Positions 30,867 to 40,940 of a stretch of 64,000 nucleotides of DNA are shown piece after piece. The notes beneath the pieces were generated by a model, which was given only the letters and a program-made list of their open reading frames with translations, searched no databases and was not told where the DNA came from. Position 1 is the first letter of the stretch. Each line of letters starts with the position of its first letter. Location of the stretch: positions 62,001 through 126,000 of the forward strand of contig NZ_WSUT01000005.1 in NCBI RefSeq assembly GCF_009789535.1, written 5' to 3'. Source of the DNA: Sphingomonas carotinifaciens (lineage in GTDB: Bacteria > Pseudomonadota > Alphaproteobacteria > Sphingomonadales > Sphingomonadaceae). A program made the translations under genes and the position numbers.

Positions 30867-32258
30867 TCAGCGTGCGCCCGAGGGCCACAGGATCACGCGC
30901 AGCGTCTGCAACAGGATCAGCGCGTCCAGAAACGGCGAATAATTCTTAGCGTAATACAGGTCATATTCCAGCTTGTGCCGCGCATCCTCGATCGACGCGC
31001 CGTAAGGATAGTTGATCTGCGCCCAGCCGGTGATGCCCGGCTTCACCATATGCCGCTCGGCATAGAAGGGCAGTTCGCGTTCCAGTTCGCTCACAAAGGA
31101 AGGGCGTTCGGGCCGGGGGCCGACGAAACTCATCTCGCCCTTCAACACGGTCCAGGTCTGCGGCAGTTCGTCGATCCGCACCTTGCGGATGAAGCGCCCG
31201 ATCCGGGTGATCCGCGGATCGTCCTTCTCGGCCCAGACCGCCTGCCCCCCCACTTCGGCATCCTGGCGCATCGAACGCAGCTTCAGGATATGAAAGGGCT
31301 GATTGTACAGCCCGATACGCTGTTGCCGGTACAGGGCGGGGCCTTTCGACTCCAGCTTGATCGCGATCGCGGCCAGCAGCATCACCGGCAACGTCACTGC
31401 CAGCAGGATCAAGCTGACGACGACATCGAACACGCGCTTGACGACGCCGGACACCATCCGGCCGCTGGCAAAGCCGTCCGAGAAGATCAGCCAGCTATGG
31501 CTCACCGTCTTCAGGTCGATGCGCCCCGTTTCGCGCTCCAGGAAGCTCGATATCTCGCTGACCCGCACGCCCGTCGTCCGCACCCGCAACAGATCCTTGA
31601 ACGGCAGGGCGTTGCGCCGTTCCTCCAGGGCCAGCACGACCTCGCCGGCATTCCGGTCCATCACATGCGCGGCCAGATTGGGAATGGTGTCCCGCGGCGT
31701 GGTGCGATGGAGTACCGGATTGGGCTCCCCCATGGCGATCACGTCGGCGACGACGAAGCGGGCGCCCGGCTGTTCGGCCAGCGCCGTCAACTGCGCCGCA
31801 CGCGCGCCCGCGCCCAGCACGATCACGCGCCGCTTGAACAGGTCGCCGCCCAGCGTCCGGCCCAGCAGCGCCCGCACCATCACCAGCGTCGGGATGGCGA
31901 GCATCATCGCGTAGAACAGGTTCGACCGCCAGAAACTGAGCGAAGGCAGGAAGAAGAAGATCAGCGACAACAGGATCACGCCCAGCGACACGGCCACCGA
32001 CAGCCGCGCCGCGGCGAACCGCAGCGACAGGAAGGAGGCCGCGCCGTAAGCCCCGACGGCGACCAGCGCGACCTGCAGCGGTATCGCGAAGCTCGCCAGC
32101 TGGAACAGCCGGGTCGACAAGGGCTCCACCGCCATGCCGATCTGCCGCGCACGGATGATCCAGCCCAATTCCGCGCATAGAACGAGCAGCAGGAAGTCGA
32201 TGCACCCGAGCAACAGCACGACGTGCGACACGTAATGTTTGAACAGCCGAACCATCAC
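30867..32258 (-). CDS. Undecaprenyl-phosphate sugar phosphotransferase (WcaJ/EpsB-like)
   Basis: Starts polysaccharide repeat units by moving a sugar-phosphate to undecaprenyl phosphate. The 463-aa protein has an N-terminal block of four membrane segments, a central Rossmann-like CoA-binding-type domain (RVIVLGAGARAAQL) and the C-terminal bacterial sugar transferase domain with KRVFDVVVSLILL, the SKGPALYRQQRIG motif, DELPQTWTVLKGEMSFVGPRPERP and KPGITGWAQINYPYGAS. It matches the TIGR03013-like group known from EPS clusters with exosortase. It is divergent from manC, 174 bp away. No glycosyltransferase genes are within this window. Confidence 0.92.
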   Translation of the reverse strand: MMVRLFKHYVSHVVLLLGCIDFLLLVLCAELGWIIRARQIGMAVEPLSTRLFQLASFAIPLQVALVAVGAYGAASFLSLRFAAARLSVAVSLGVILLSLIFFFLPSLSFWRSNLFYAMMLAIPTLVMVRALLGRTLGGDLFKRRVIVLGAGARAAQLTALAEQPGARFVVADVIAMGEPNPVLHRTTPRDTIPNLAAHVMDRNAGEVVLALEERRNALPFKDLLRVRTTGVRVSEISSFLERETGRIDLKTVSHSWLIFSDGFASGRMVSGVVKRVFDVVVSLILLAVTLPVMLLAAIAIKLESKGPALYRQQRIGLYNQPFHILKLRSMRQDAEVGGQAVWAEKDDPRITRIGRFIRKVRIDELPQTWTVLKGEMSFVGPRPERPSFVSELERELPFYAERHMVKPGITGWAQINYPYGASIEDARHKLEYDLYYAKNYSPFLDALILLQTLRVILWPSGAR

Positions 32259-32432
32259 GCTCCCATGTCACGCCGCCGGATGATGTTCGCCCAACGGGGT
32301 GCCGGTCCGACCCATTTGGCAATCAACAGGATTTTTGCATATATTCGACAACGAAGCGTGAAGATGGGCGTTGAGCGCTATTGACGATATAAAAGCGCCC
32401 GCGATCTGCGGCGCGCCGTCGAAAGGGAAAAG

Positions 32433-33476
32433 ATGCAAAGCATGATCGTTCCGGTGATCCTGTCCGGCGGGTCGGGCACGCGCCTATGGCCGATGTCCAA
32501 GCCGGAGATGCCCAAGCAATTGCTGCCGCTGACCGCGGACGACACCATGCTTCAGCTCACCGCAAAGCGCGCGCAGGGCGACCGTTATGCCGCGCCGATC
32601 GTGGTGGCGGGTGCGCGTCACGCCAGCCTGGTCGAGGATCAGTTGACGGTTGCCGGTGCACCGCCCCAGTCGCTGATCCTGGAGCCGATGGCGCGCAACA
32701 CCGCGCCGGCGATTGCACTCGCCGCCCTGGCCGCACGGCCGGAGGATGCGCTGCTCGTCATGCCGTCCGACCACGTCATCGCCGATGTCGACGCCTTCCA
32801 CCGCGCGATCGACGCCGCGCTCCCGCTGGTGGCCAATGGATGGCTCGTCACCTTCGGGATCACCCCGGACTCGCCGGAGACCGGCTATGGCTGGATCCAG
32901 GTCGGCGATGCGATCGGCACCGGCGTCCACAAGGTCGCCCGCTTCGTCGAAAAGCCCCGGCGCGAGCGGGCCGAGGCGATGCTGGCATCGGGCGACCATG
33001 TCTGGAACGGCGGCATCTTCCTGTTCCGCGCCGACATGTATCTTCAGGCGCTTGCCCAGCACGCTCCCGAAATGCTGGTGTCCGCCGAAAAGGCGATGGG
33101 TTCGGCGCTGCGTGAGGGAACACGCATCCATCCCAATGCGGAGGCTTTTGCCACCTGCCCGTCCGATTCGATCGACTATGCGGTCATGGAAAAGGCCGAG
33201 CGGGTCGCAGTGGTGCCCGTCACCATGGGCTGGAACGACGTGGGCAGCTGGGACGCGCTTCACGCGATCAGCGACCTGGACGGCTTCGGCAACGCGCACC
33301 GCGGCGAGGTGATCGCGGTCGATACCAAGGACTGCCTGATCCGCACCGACCGGGTACGCGTCGCGGCGATCGGCGTGTCCGACCTGATCGTGGTGGCCAG
33401 CGGTGACGACATCCTGATCCTGCCGCGCGGACGCAGCCAGGAGGTCAAGCGCCTGCTGGAAGCCATGAAGCGCTAG
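32433..33476 (+). CDS. manC: Mannose-1-phosphate guanylyltransferase
   Basis: Makes GDP-mannose, the precursor of mannose- and fucose-containing polysaccharides. The 347-aa protein has the nucleotidyltransferase motif VILSGGSGTRLWPMSKPEMPKQ, the FVEKP metal/sugar-binding motif and ITPDSPETGYGWI. It lacks the C-terminal phosphomannose isomerase domain of the longer type-II enzymes, so it is the short form. The ATG at 32433 or the one at 32442 could be used. It is divergent from the sugar transferase gene and ends in front of a strong shared terminator. Confidence 0.93.
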   Translation: MQSMIVPVILSGGSGTRLWPMSKPEMPKQLLPLTADDTMLQLTAKRAQGDRYAAPIVVAGARHASLVEDQLTVAGAPPQSLILEPMARNTAPAIALAALAARPEDALLVMPSDHVIADVDAFHRAIDAALPLVANGWLVTFGITPDSPETGYGWIQVGDAIGTGVHKVARFVEKPRRERAEAMLASGDHVWNGGIFLFRADMYLQALAQHAPEMLVSAEKAMGSALREGTRIHPNAEAFATCPSDSIDYAVMEKAERVAVVPVTMGWNDVGSWDALHAISDLDGFGNAHRGEVIAVDTKDCLIRTDRVRVAAIGVSDLIVVASGDDILILPRGRSQEVKRLLEAMKR

Positions 33477-33498
33477 GTATTTCCCCGCAGACATCCCC

Positions 33499-33544
33499 AA
33501 CGAGAAAGGGGCCGGAGGAACGATCCTCCGGCCCCTTTCTCGTT
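33499..33544. terminator. Bidirectional terminator between manC and groEL
   Basis: A perfect inverted repeat of 21 bp with an ACGA loop (33520-33523). The arms run from AACGAGAAAGG to CTTTCTCGTT, and the outer ends give A/T-rich flanks on both sides. It lies between two converging genes, so it can stop transcription from either direction. Confidence 0.85.
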
Positions 33545-33600
33545 CGGCTGGCGCCTGCAACATCCCCGACCGGCCGGAGCCGACCGGGGACATTTTGGAC

Positions 33601-35253
<1,653 letters not shown>

Positions 35254-35291
35254 TCAGATGTGTTGAATAAGAAGAGGAGGCGTACGGCAGG

Positions 35292-35579
35292 TTAGCCGAC
35301 GATCCCCAGAATGTCCGATTCCTTCATGATCAGAAGGTCTTCGCCATTCACCTTGACCTCGGTGCCCGACCACTTGCCGAACAGGATGCGGTCGCCGGCC
35401 TTGACGTCCAGCGGCGTCACCTTGCCGTCCTCGGCCTTGATCCCGGTGCCGGCAGCGACGACTTCGCCTTCCTGCGGCTTTTCCTTGGCGGTGTCGGGGA
35501 TGATGATTCCACCGGCCGTCTTCTCCTCCGCCTCGACACGGCGGACGAGGACGCGGTCATGCAACGGACGAAAGTTCAT
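35292..35579 (-). CDS. groS: Co-chaperonin GroES (10 kDa)
   Basis: Lid of the GroEL chamber. The protein is 95 aa from the ATG at 35579 and begins [25 protein letters not shown], with the mobile-loop [16 protein letters not shown]. An upstream in-frame start would add 11 residues that overlap the leader and is not needed. It is the first gene of the groESL operon. Confidence 0.98.
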   Translation of the reverse strand: MNFRPLHDRVLVRRVEAEEKTAGGIIIPDTAKEKPQEGEVVAAGTGIKAEDGKVTPLDVKAGDRILFGKWSGTEVKVNGEDLLIMKESDILGIVG

Positions 35580-35616
35580 CGCGGATGTCCCTCTTTTAAG
35601 TACGTGTGACACTTTT

Positions 35617-35643
35617 TTGGCACTCGGCGAATGCGAGTGCCAA
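35617..35643 (-). promoter_or_regulatory. CIRCE operator of groESL
   Basis: A perfect inverted repeat TTGGCACTC - 9 nt - GAGTGCCAA, which fits the HrcA-binding CIRCE consensus apart from G/C in place of A/T at the third base of each arm. It lies 38 bp upstream of the groES start and just downstream of the predicted -10 box, so HrcA bound here would block the promoter. An hrcA gene is not in this window. Confidence 0.93.
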
Positions 35644-35650
35644 CGCGCCG

Positions 35651-35679
35651 GATATGTGGCGGGGGTCCTGATGCGTCAA
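35651..35679 (-). promoter_or_regulatory. Promoter of groESL
   Basis: On the minus strand, TTGACG (35674-35679) is followed after 17 nt by CATATC (35651-35656). The expected start point falls at the edge of the CIRCE element. The box pair also resembles the alphaproteobacterial RpoH consensus, so heat-shock sigma control in addition to HrcA is possible. Confidence 0.6.
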
Positions 35680-35832
35680 CGGGCCCGGCCGGAAAAAATT
35701 GCGGGCGGGGGCCGGCCGTGCGGAACCAGCGGCAATTGCCGTTTTCGTCGGCTTCATGTCGCCGCCCATTCTGTATTGGAAGGCTAATACAGGCCATTTA
35801 CGCGCGCGCTCCGCTGTTCTAGCGTCCCGCGC

Positions 35833-37797
35833 ATGACCGACGCTCGCGCCGCTTCGCCACTCGACCAGGATTTCAGCCGATCGCCCAGCGGGGCACCATC
35901 CAGGCGCCGACGCGGCGGCTGGCGACTGGTGCGGGGCGCATGGAAATTGCTGGTCGGAATCAAGGACCTGCTGGTCCTGATCGCCATGCTGATCTTTTTC
36001 GGCCTGTTGTTCGCCGCACTCAATGCCCGGCCGGGTACCAAGGCGATCAAGCCCGGCGCGTTGCTCCTCAACCTGCGCGGCTCGATCGTCGAACAGCCCG
36101 AGGAGATGGACCCCTTCTCGATGCTGTCGGGTCAGGACATGCCCCGCCAGTATCGCCTGCGCGATGTGGTGCGCGCGATCGACACGGCGCGCGGCGATGA
36201 CCGGGTCAAGGCGCTGGTGCTCGATCTGGACGGCTTTTCCGGCGGTTATCCGGCGGTGATCCAGGAGGTCGCCGACGCGATGGGCCGCTTCCGCGCCACC
36301 GGAAAGCCGGTCCTGACCTATGCCACCGGCTATACCGACAGCGACTATCGCCTGGCCGCGCAGGCCAGCGAGATCTGGATGAACCCGATGGGCGGCACGC
36401 TGTTCACTGGGCCGGGCGGCAACCAGCTTTATTACAAGGGGCTGATCGACAAGCTCGGGGTGACGACGCACGTCTACCGCGTCGGCCGCTACAAGTCCTT
36501 TGTTGAACCCTATACCCGCGCCGACCAGAGCCCCGACGCGCGCGCCGCCAGCCAGGCGCTGTATGGCTCCCTGTTCGCCCAGTGGCGCGAATCGATCGCC
36601 AAGGCGCGTCCCAAGGCGCAGGTCGCCCGCTTCCTTGTCCAGCCCGACGAACTGGTGCTGGCCGCCAATGGCGACACCGCCCGCGCGAACCTGGGCGCCG
36701 GCATCGTCGACAAGCTGGGTGACCGGATCGCCTTTGGCCGCCGCGTCGCGCAGATCGCCGGCGTCGCCAATGATCGCCCGCTCGGCAGCTTCAACACGGT
36801 CGGCTACGACGCATGGGTGCGCGCCAACCCGCTGTCCACCGCCGGCGACGCCATCGGCGTGCTGACCGTCGCCGGCGAGATCGTCGACGGCAAGGGCGGC
36901 CCCGGCACCGCGGCCGGCGACACGATCAGCAAGGCGATGCTCGACGGTCTCGCCAAGAAGAAGCTGAAGGCGCTGGTCGTGCGGGTCGATTCGCCCGGCG
37001 GCTCGGCGCTGGCCTCCGAACAGATCCGCCTGGCCGTCCTTGAAGCCAAGAAGCGCGGACTGCCCGTGGCCATCTCGATGGGCGGCCTTGCCGCGTCCGG
37101 CGGCTACTGGGTTTCCACCGCGGGCGATCGCATCTTTGCCGAACCGGGCACGATCACCGGATCGATCGGCATCTTCGGCCTGATCCCGACATTCGAGAAC
37201 ACGCTGGCCAAGATCGGCATCACCAGCGACGGCGTGAAGACCACCCCCCTGTCCGGTCAGCCCGACATATTGGGCGGCACGACGCCGATGCTCGACACCA
37301 TCCTGCAGGCGGGCATCGAAAACGGCTATCGCCAGTTCATCGGCCGCGTCGCCGCCGCCCGCCGGATGACGCCCGCACGCGTCGACGAAATCGCGCAGGG
37401 TCGCGTCTGGGACGGCGGCACCGCCCACCAGTTGCGCCTGGTCGACCAGTTCGGCAACCTGTCGGACGCCATCGCCTGGGCCGCGCGTCAGGCCAAGCTC
37501 GATCCCGCCAAGGTCCATGCCGAATATCTGGAAAAGGAACCGGGCTTCGCGGCGAAGCTGGCGGACAGCTTCGGCGGTGACGATGGCGACGACACGGCGG
37601 GACCCGCCGGCGACATCTTCGCGCGCGTCGCCGCCGACCGCCGCGCGACGCTCGCCCGCGCGCTGGGCGACGTGGCACGACTGACCCGCGGCGGCTCGAT
37701 CCAGGCACGCTGCCTGGAATGCGGCGGCTTCGGTGCGACCGCATCGGCGTCCGACACGCGCCTGCTCGACCTGATCCTGGCGCGGATCGGTCTGTGA
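35833..37797 (+). CDS. sppA: Signal peptide peptidase SppA (67-kDa type)
   Basis: Membrane-bound serine protease that degrades cleaved signal peptides. The 654-aa protein has one membrane segment at about 43-63 and two tandem S49 domains. The catalytic dyad is Lys221 (GRYKSFVEPYT) in the first domain and Ser422 (GGLAASGGYW) in the second, as in E. coli SppA. The C-terminus carries a CxxC pair (Cys627 and Cys630 in ARCLECGGF), which I do not recall from E. coli SppA. The gene is divergent from groESL, with a 253-bp gap, and overlaps the start of the GNAT gene. Confidence 0.94.
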   Translation: MTDARAASPLDQDFSRSPSGAPSRRRRGGWRLVRGAWKLLVGIKDLLVLIAMLIFFGLLFAALNARPGTKAIKPGALLLNLRGSIVEQPEEMDPFSMLSGQDMPRQYRLRDVVRAIDTARGDDRVKALVLDLDGFSGGYPAVIQEVADAMGRFRATGKPVLTYATGYTDSDYRLAAQASEIWMNPMGGTLFTGPGGNQLYYKGLIDKLGVTTHVYRVGRYKSFVEPYTRADQSPDARAASQALYGSLFAQWRESIAKARPKAQVARFLVQPDELVLAANGDTARANLGAGIVDKLGDRIAFGRRVAQIAGVANDRPLGSFNTVGYDAWVRANPLSTAGDAIGVLTVAGEIVDGKGGPGTAAGDTISKAMLDGLAKKKLKALVVRVDSPGGSALASEQIRLAVLEAKKRGLPVAISMGGLAASGGYWVSTAGDRIFAEPGTITGSIGIFGLIPTFENTLAKIGITSDGVKTTPLSGQPDILGGTTPMLDTILQAGIENGYRQFIGRVAAARRMTPARVDEIAQGRVWDGGTAHQLRLVDQFGNLSDAIAWAARQAKLDPAKVHAEYLEKEPGFAAKLADSFGGDDGDDTAGPAGDIFARVAADRRATLARALGDVARLTRGGSIQARCLECGGFGATASASDTRLLDLILARIGL

Positions 37798-38366
37798 TCG
37801 GGGTTCGCGCCGCCCGTCCGGACGATGCCGCGGCGATCGCGGCGATCTACGCTCCCCATGTGCTGGCGGGCGTGGTGTCGTTCGAAACCGAGGCGCCGGA
37901 TGCGGCGGTCATGCAGGATCGCATGGCGGCGTCCGGTGGCCTGTATCCCTGGATGGTCGCCACCGTCAGCGAGGGCGCCGGCGATATGGACGAACGCGTG
38001 CTGGGCTATGCCTATGCCGCGCAATTCTCCCCGCGTGAGGCTTATCGCTGGGCGGTGGAAACCACGATCTACGTCGCCGACGGGGCACAGCGCCAGGGCC
38101 TCGGCCGGCTGCTCTACCAGGCGCTGGTCGCCACGCTGCGCAAGCAAGGCTTTACCCAGGCGATCGGGCGCATCGCGCTTCCCAACGATCGCTCGATCAC
38201 GCTGCACGAGGCGGTCGGCTTTCGCCGGGCCGGCGTGTTTCGCGAGATCGGCTACAAGCATGGCCGCTGGATCGATGTCGGCTATTGGCAGTGCGAGCTG
38301 GCGGATGCCGCTGTACCCCCGGCCGAGCCGCGCCGCTTTGCCGAGGTCGGCGTGATTCGCGGCTGA
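37794..38366 (+). CDS. GNAT family N-acetyltransferase (phosphinothricin acetyltransferase-like)
   Basis: A 190-aa acetyl-CoA-dependent acetyltransferase. The pattern RAARPDDAAAIAAIYAPHVLAGVVSFETEAP at the start, the CoA-binding VADGAQRQGLGRLLYQALV, and LPNDRSITLHEAVGFRRAGVFREIGYKHGRWIDVGYWQ near the end are typical of the Pat/Bar (MnaT) group, which acetylates amino acids or related amines. The start is a GTG at 37794 overlapping the sppA stop (GTGA), so it is translated after sppA. It meets the UPF0126 gene tail to tail, 3 bp apart. Confidence 0.88.
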   Translation: MIGVRAARPDDAAAIAAIYAPHVLAGVVSFETEAPDAAVMQDRMAASGGLYPWMVATVSEGAGDMDERVLGYAYAAQFSPREAYRWAVETTIYVADGAQRQGLGRLLYQALVATLRKQGFTQAIGRIALPNDRSITLHEAVGFRRAGVFREIGYKHGRWIDVGYWQCELADAAVPPAEPRRFAEVGVIRG

Positions 38367-38369
38367 TGC

Positions 38370-38999
38370 TCAGCGCTGTCCGCGATAGGCGGGCAGCGCC
38401 AGATGGAAATGGATCGCCACCGCGCGCAGCGCAAAGCCGGCGGTGGCCGCCACCGGCGCGGCAAGTCCGACCGGCATCCCCGACGCCACCAGCACCACGA
38501 AGCTTGCCGACGACAGCGCCGCCGCGGTGACATATAATTCGGGCCGCATCAGGATCGACGGCTCGCCGGCCAGCACGTCGCGGATGATGCCGCCGACACA
38601 TGCCGTCACCACCCCCATCACCACGGCCGGAATGGGTGGAACCCCGTATTTCAATGCCTTGGCCGCGCCATATACCGCATAGGCCGCCAGTCCGATCGCG
38701 TCGAACCACGCAAGCGCCGCCCCCCGCCACCACCGCTCGGGCGTCACCCACACCACCAGCGCCGCCGACAGGCAGACCGCCGCCGCACGCGCGTCGTGAA
38801 TCCAGAACACCGGCGCCCCGATCAACAGGTCGCGCACCGTGCCGCCCCCCACCCCGGTAATCAGCGCAAAGAACGCCAGCGTCACCATGGTCTGCGCCCG
38901 TTTCGCCGCCGCCAACGCTCCCGAAATGGCAAACACCGCCAACCCGGCCAGATCGAGCCACGGCGCCGCAACGGGCAGGATTTCAACAGACGGCATCAT
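38370..38999 (-). CDS. Trimeric intracellular cation channel family protein (UPF0126)
   Basis: A protein of about 209 aa with six to seven hydrophobic segments arranged as two inverted repeats, each with a conserved Gly-Gly...Arg-Asp loop (GVGGGTVRDLLIGA and ACVGGIIRDVLAGE). This is the signature of the YicG/UPF0126 family, structural relatives of the TRIC channels. The ion or solute is not fixed by the sequence. The ATG at 38999 is chosen over an upstream one because it places the first helix at the normal distance. Confidence 0.9.
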   Translation of the reverse strand: MMPSVEILPVAAPWLDLAGLAVFAISGALAAAKRAQTMVTLAFFALITGVGGGTVRDLLIGAPVFWIHDARAAAVCLSAALVVWVTPERWWRGAALAWFDAIGLAAYAVYGAAKALKYGVPPIPAVVMGVVTACVGGIIRDVLAGEPSILMRPELYVTAAALSSASFVVLVASGMPVGLAAPVAATAGFALRAVAIHFHLALPAYRGQR

Positions 39000-39122
39000 C
39001 GCTTTTCCGGCTTTAGCGGCATGCGCCCGGATCATGAACAGCTTGTTGTTCTCCGTTCATGCAACCCCCGTTATCCGGGGCACGTTACGCCAGCAGATCA
39101 AGATTCTAAGGGAGTATATTCG

Positions 39123-39431
39123 ATGCGTAAGTTGATGCTCGCACTGGGCTGCACCGCGATGGTCGTGCCGACGGTCGTCCTGCCGGTTTCCGCCGCCGAT
39201 GCGCAGCGCCGCGGCAAGTATCGGGAATGGCGCGACGACCGCGGCCGTGTCCGTTGCCGCAAGCCGGACGGCACCACGGGCCTCGTCGTTGGCGGCGTGG
39301 CCGGCGCGCTGCTCGGCCGCACCATTGACACCCGCGGCGACCGTACGCTCGGCACCCTGGGCGGTGCTGCCGCCGGCGCACTGGCCGGCCGCGCGATCGA
39401 TCGCGGCTCCAGCTCGCGCCGCTGCCGCTAA
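39123..39431 (+). CDS. Small secreted glycine-zipper protein (copy 1)
   Basis: A 102-aa protein with a signal peptide (MRKLMLALGCTAMVVPTVVLPVSAADA), a short basic segment and a glycine-zipper domain with GxxxG-type spacing (GLVVGGVAGALLGRTID...LGTLGGAAAGALAGRAIDRG). Such domains insert in or span outer membranes in small lipoprotein- or porin-like proteins. The motif CRKPDGTTGLVVGG...GRAIDRG recurs in the protein at 40023-40589. A strong hairpin terminator follows. No function can be assigned. Confidence 0.85.
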   Translation: MRKLMLALGCTAMVVPTVVLPVSAADAQRRGKYREWRDDRGRVRCRKPDGTTGLVVGGVAGALLGRTIDTRGDRTLGTLGGAAAGALAGRAIDRGSSSRRCR

Positions 39432-39453
39432 AAGCACATCTACCCTGAACCGG

Positions 39454-39485
39454 CGGGCGCCGCGATCGTTGGATCGCGGCGCCCG
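39454..39485 (+). terminator. Terminator after the first glycine-zipper gene
   Basis: A perfect 14-bp stem (from CGGGCGCC to GGCGCCCG) with a GTTG loop, followed by TTTCATTT. It lies 22 bp after the stop and separates the gene from osmC. Confidence 0.8.
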
Positions 39486-39508
39486 TTTCATTTCAGGAGA
39501 ATGGACAT

Positions 39509-39940
39509 ATGACCACCCGCTCGGCTTCGGCCCGCTACGAAGGACTTGGCAAGGACGGCAAGGGACAGGTTTCGCTCGGTTCCGGCCTGCTCTCCAACAG
39601 CCCTTACGGCTTCAACACCCGGTTCGAGGATTCGCCCGGCACCAATCCGGAGGAATTGATCGCCGCGGCGCATGCCAGCTGCTTCACCATGGCGCTCAGC
39701 TTCGCGCTGGCCGGCGAGGGCCATTCGGTCGGCACGCTGGAGACCACGGCAAAGGTGACGCTGGTCAAGGACGGCGACGGCTTCACAATCAGCAAGTCCG
39801 CGCTTGCGCTCACCGCACGTGTCGAAGGCATCGAGGAAGACGAGTTCAAGAGGATCGCCGACGGCGCCAAGAAGAACTGCCCGGTGTCCAAGGTCCTGAA
39901 TGCCGAGATCACGCTCGACGTCACGCTGACCGAGGCCTGA
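39509..39940 (+). CDS. osmC: OsmC family peroxiredoxin
   Basis: A thiol peroxidase of 143 aa that reduces organic hydroperoxides. The first redox cysteine is in AAHASCFTMALSFAL and the second in KKNCPVSKVLNA, at the spacing expected of the OsmC group. The start has a good ribosome-binding site (CAGGAG). It lies between two paralogous glycine-zipper genes, with terminator-like hairpins on both sides, so it is probably a separate unit. Its stress control is likely but no operator is visible. Confidence 0.92.
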   Translation: MTTRSASARYEGLGKDGKGQVSLGSGLLSNSPYGFNTRFEDSPGTNPEELIAAAHASCFTMALSFALAGEGHSVGTLETTAKVTLVKDGDGFTISKSALALTARVEGIEEDEFKRIADGAKKNCPVSKVLNAEITLDVTLTEA

Positions 39941-39970
39941 ACAAGACGTAGTTTCCGGTTCACGCAACCT

Positions 39971-40007
39971 GGCATAGATGGGACGGGTTCTTCATCCCAC
40001 CTATGCC
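39971..40007 (+). other. Hairpin immediately before the ribosome-binding site of the second glycine-zipper gene
   Basis: A stem GGCATAG-x-TGGGA / TCCCA-x-CTATGCC with one internal mismatch, followed directly by AAAAGGAGTG, the ribosome-binding site of the gene at 40023. It may end the osmC transcript or alter access to the binding site. There is no T-run on the plus strand, so a pure terminator role is uncertain. Confidence 0.5.
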
Positions 40008-40022
40008 AAAAGGAGTGTAACC

Positions 40023-40589
40023 ATGCGTACCACCGTCCTTTTTGCCGCTCTGGCCATGACCACGATAGGCGCCGTGCCCGCCGCTGCGCAGAATACGCGC
40101 TGGCAGGCGGACCGCGAATATCGTCAGGAAGTGCGCGAAGCGCAGCGCGATTATCGCCGTGACATGCGCCGCGCCGACAGCCGCCGCGACGTGCGCGAGG
40201 CGCGGCGCGACTATCGCCGCGACATCCGCGACGCGCGCCAGGATCATCGCCGCGACGTGCGCAACATCAATCGCTGGCGCAACTATGACTATAACCGCTT
40301 CGAACCCGGTCAGCGCGGCTACTACGCCGAGCGTTATTACCGGGACGGGCGCTATTACCAGCCGCGCCGGCTCGGCCGCAACGACCGCATCTATCGCGGC
40401 TACAATGGCCGCTATTATTGCCGCCGCAACGATGGCACCACGGGGCTGATCGTCGGCGCACTCGGTGGCGGCGTGCTCGGCAACCTGATCGGCAATGGCC
40501 GGTCCAGCCTGCTCGGCACGCTGATCGGTGCCGGCGGTGGCGCGCTGCTCGGCCGGGAGATCGATCGCGGTCAGGTTTCCTGCCGCTGA
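40023..40589 (+). CDS. Secreted Arg/Asp/Tyr-rich glycine-zipper protein (copy 2)
   Basis: The 188-aa protein has a signal peptide (MRTTVLFAALAMTTIGAVPAAAQ) and then a repeat region in which units of the form R-D-x-R-x-A-R-x-D-Y-R-R-D recur about five times. A Tyr-rich region (YYAERYYRDGRYYQ) follows, then a C-terminal domain starting CRRNDGTTGLIVGALGGGVLGNLIG and ending GREIDRGQVSCR. This last part is clearly related to the protein at 39123-39431. Function unknown; surface or periplasmic location is inferred from the signal peptide. Confidence 0.85.
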   Translation: MRTTVLFAALAMTTIGAVPAAAQNTRWQADREYRQEVREAQRDYRRDMRRADSRRDVREARRDYRRDIRDARQDHRRDVRNINRWRNYDYNRFEPGQRGYYAERYYRDGRYYQPRRLGRNDRIYRGYNGRYYCRRNDGTTGLIVGALGGGVLGNLIGNGRSSLLGTLIGAGGGALLGREIDRGQVSCR

Positions 40590-40596
40590 CAGGCAC

Positions 40597-40620
40597 GGGG
40601 CCGGCAGCACCGCCGGCCCC
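40597..40620. terminator. Hairpin between converging genes
   Basis: A perfect 9-bp stem GGGGCCGGC/GCCGGCCCC with a six-base loop, 8 bp after the glycine-zipper gene and 9 bp before the end of the converging membrane-protein gene. T-runs are absent on both sides, so it is a plausible but not classical terminator. Confidence 0.5.
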
Positions 40621-40628
40621 CATTCCCC

Positions 40629-40850
40629 TCAGATGATGCCGCCGCCCAGCATCAGGCGCAGCGCGAAGATCACGATCAGCACCAGGTTCAGGTTTCGTCC
40701 CGAATTGCGCGACGACAGCGCACCGATGCCGGCGCCGACAATGGCGATCGGGATGACGAACCAGTATCCCCACGCCATGAATGGCAGGAACGGCACGATG
40801 CCCAGCACCAGTGCGACGAGGCCGATCAGGATTGAGACTATGTTCAGCAT
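40629..40850 (-). CDS. Small two-helix membrane protein
   Basis: A 73-aa hydrophobic protein (MLNIVSILIGLVALVLGIVPFLPFMAWGYWFVIPIAIVGAGIG...) with two or three membrane segments and a short basic loop (SSRNSGRNLN). It resembles small membrane proteins of sphingomonads with no known function. The ATG at 40850 is chosen because the segment upstream is not hydrophobic. It ends 9 bp from a hairpin at 40597-40620. Confidence 0.7.
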   Translation of the reverse strand: MLNIVSILIGLVALVLGIVPFLPFMAWGYWFVIPIAIVGAGIGALSSRNSGRNLNLVLIVIFALRLMLGGGII

Positions 40851-40940
40851 GCTCCCGATTATGGTCCCTGCCCCATCATGGCACAAGCGCCGCGCGTCCC
40901 GTTAACCCGCCTGCGACCGGTTGATGCTACCACCGGCACC

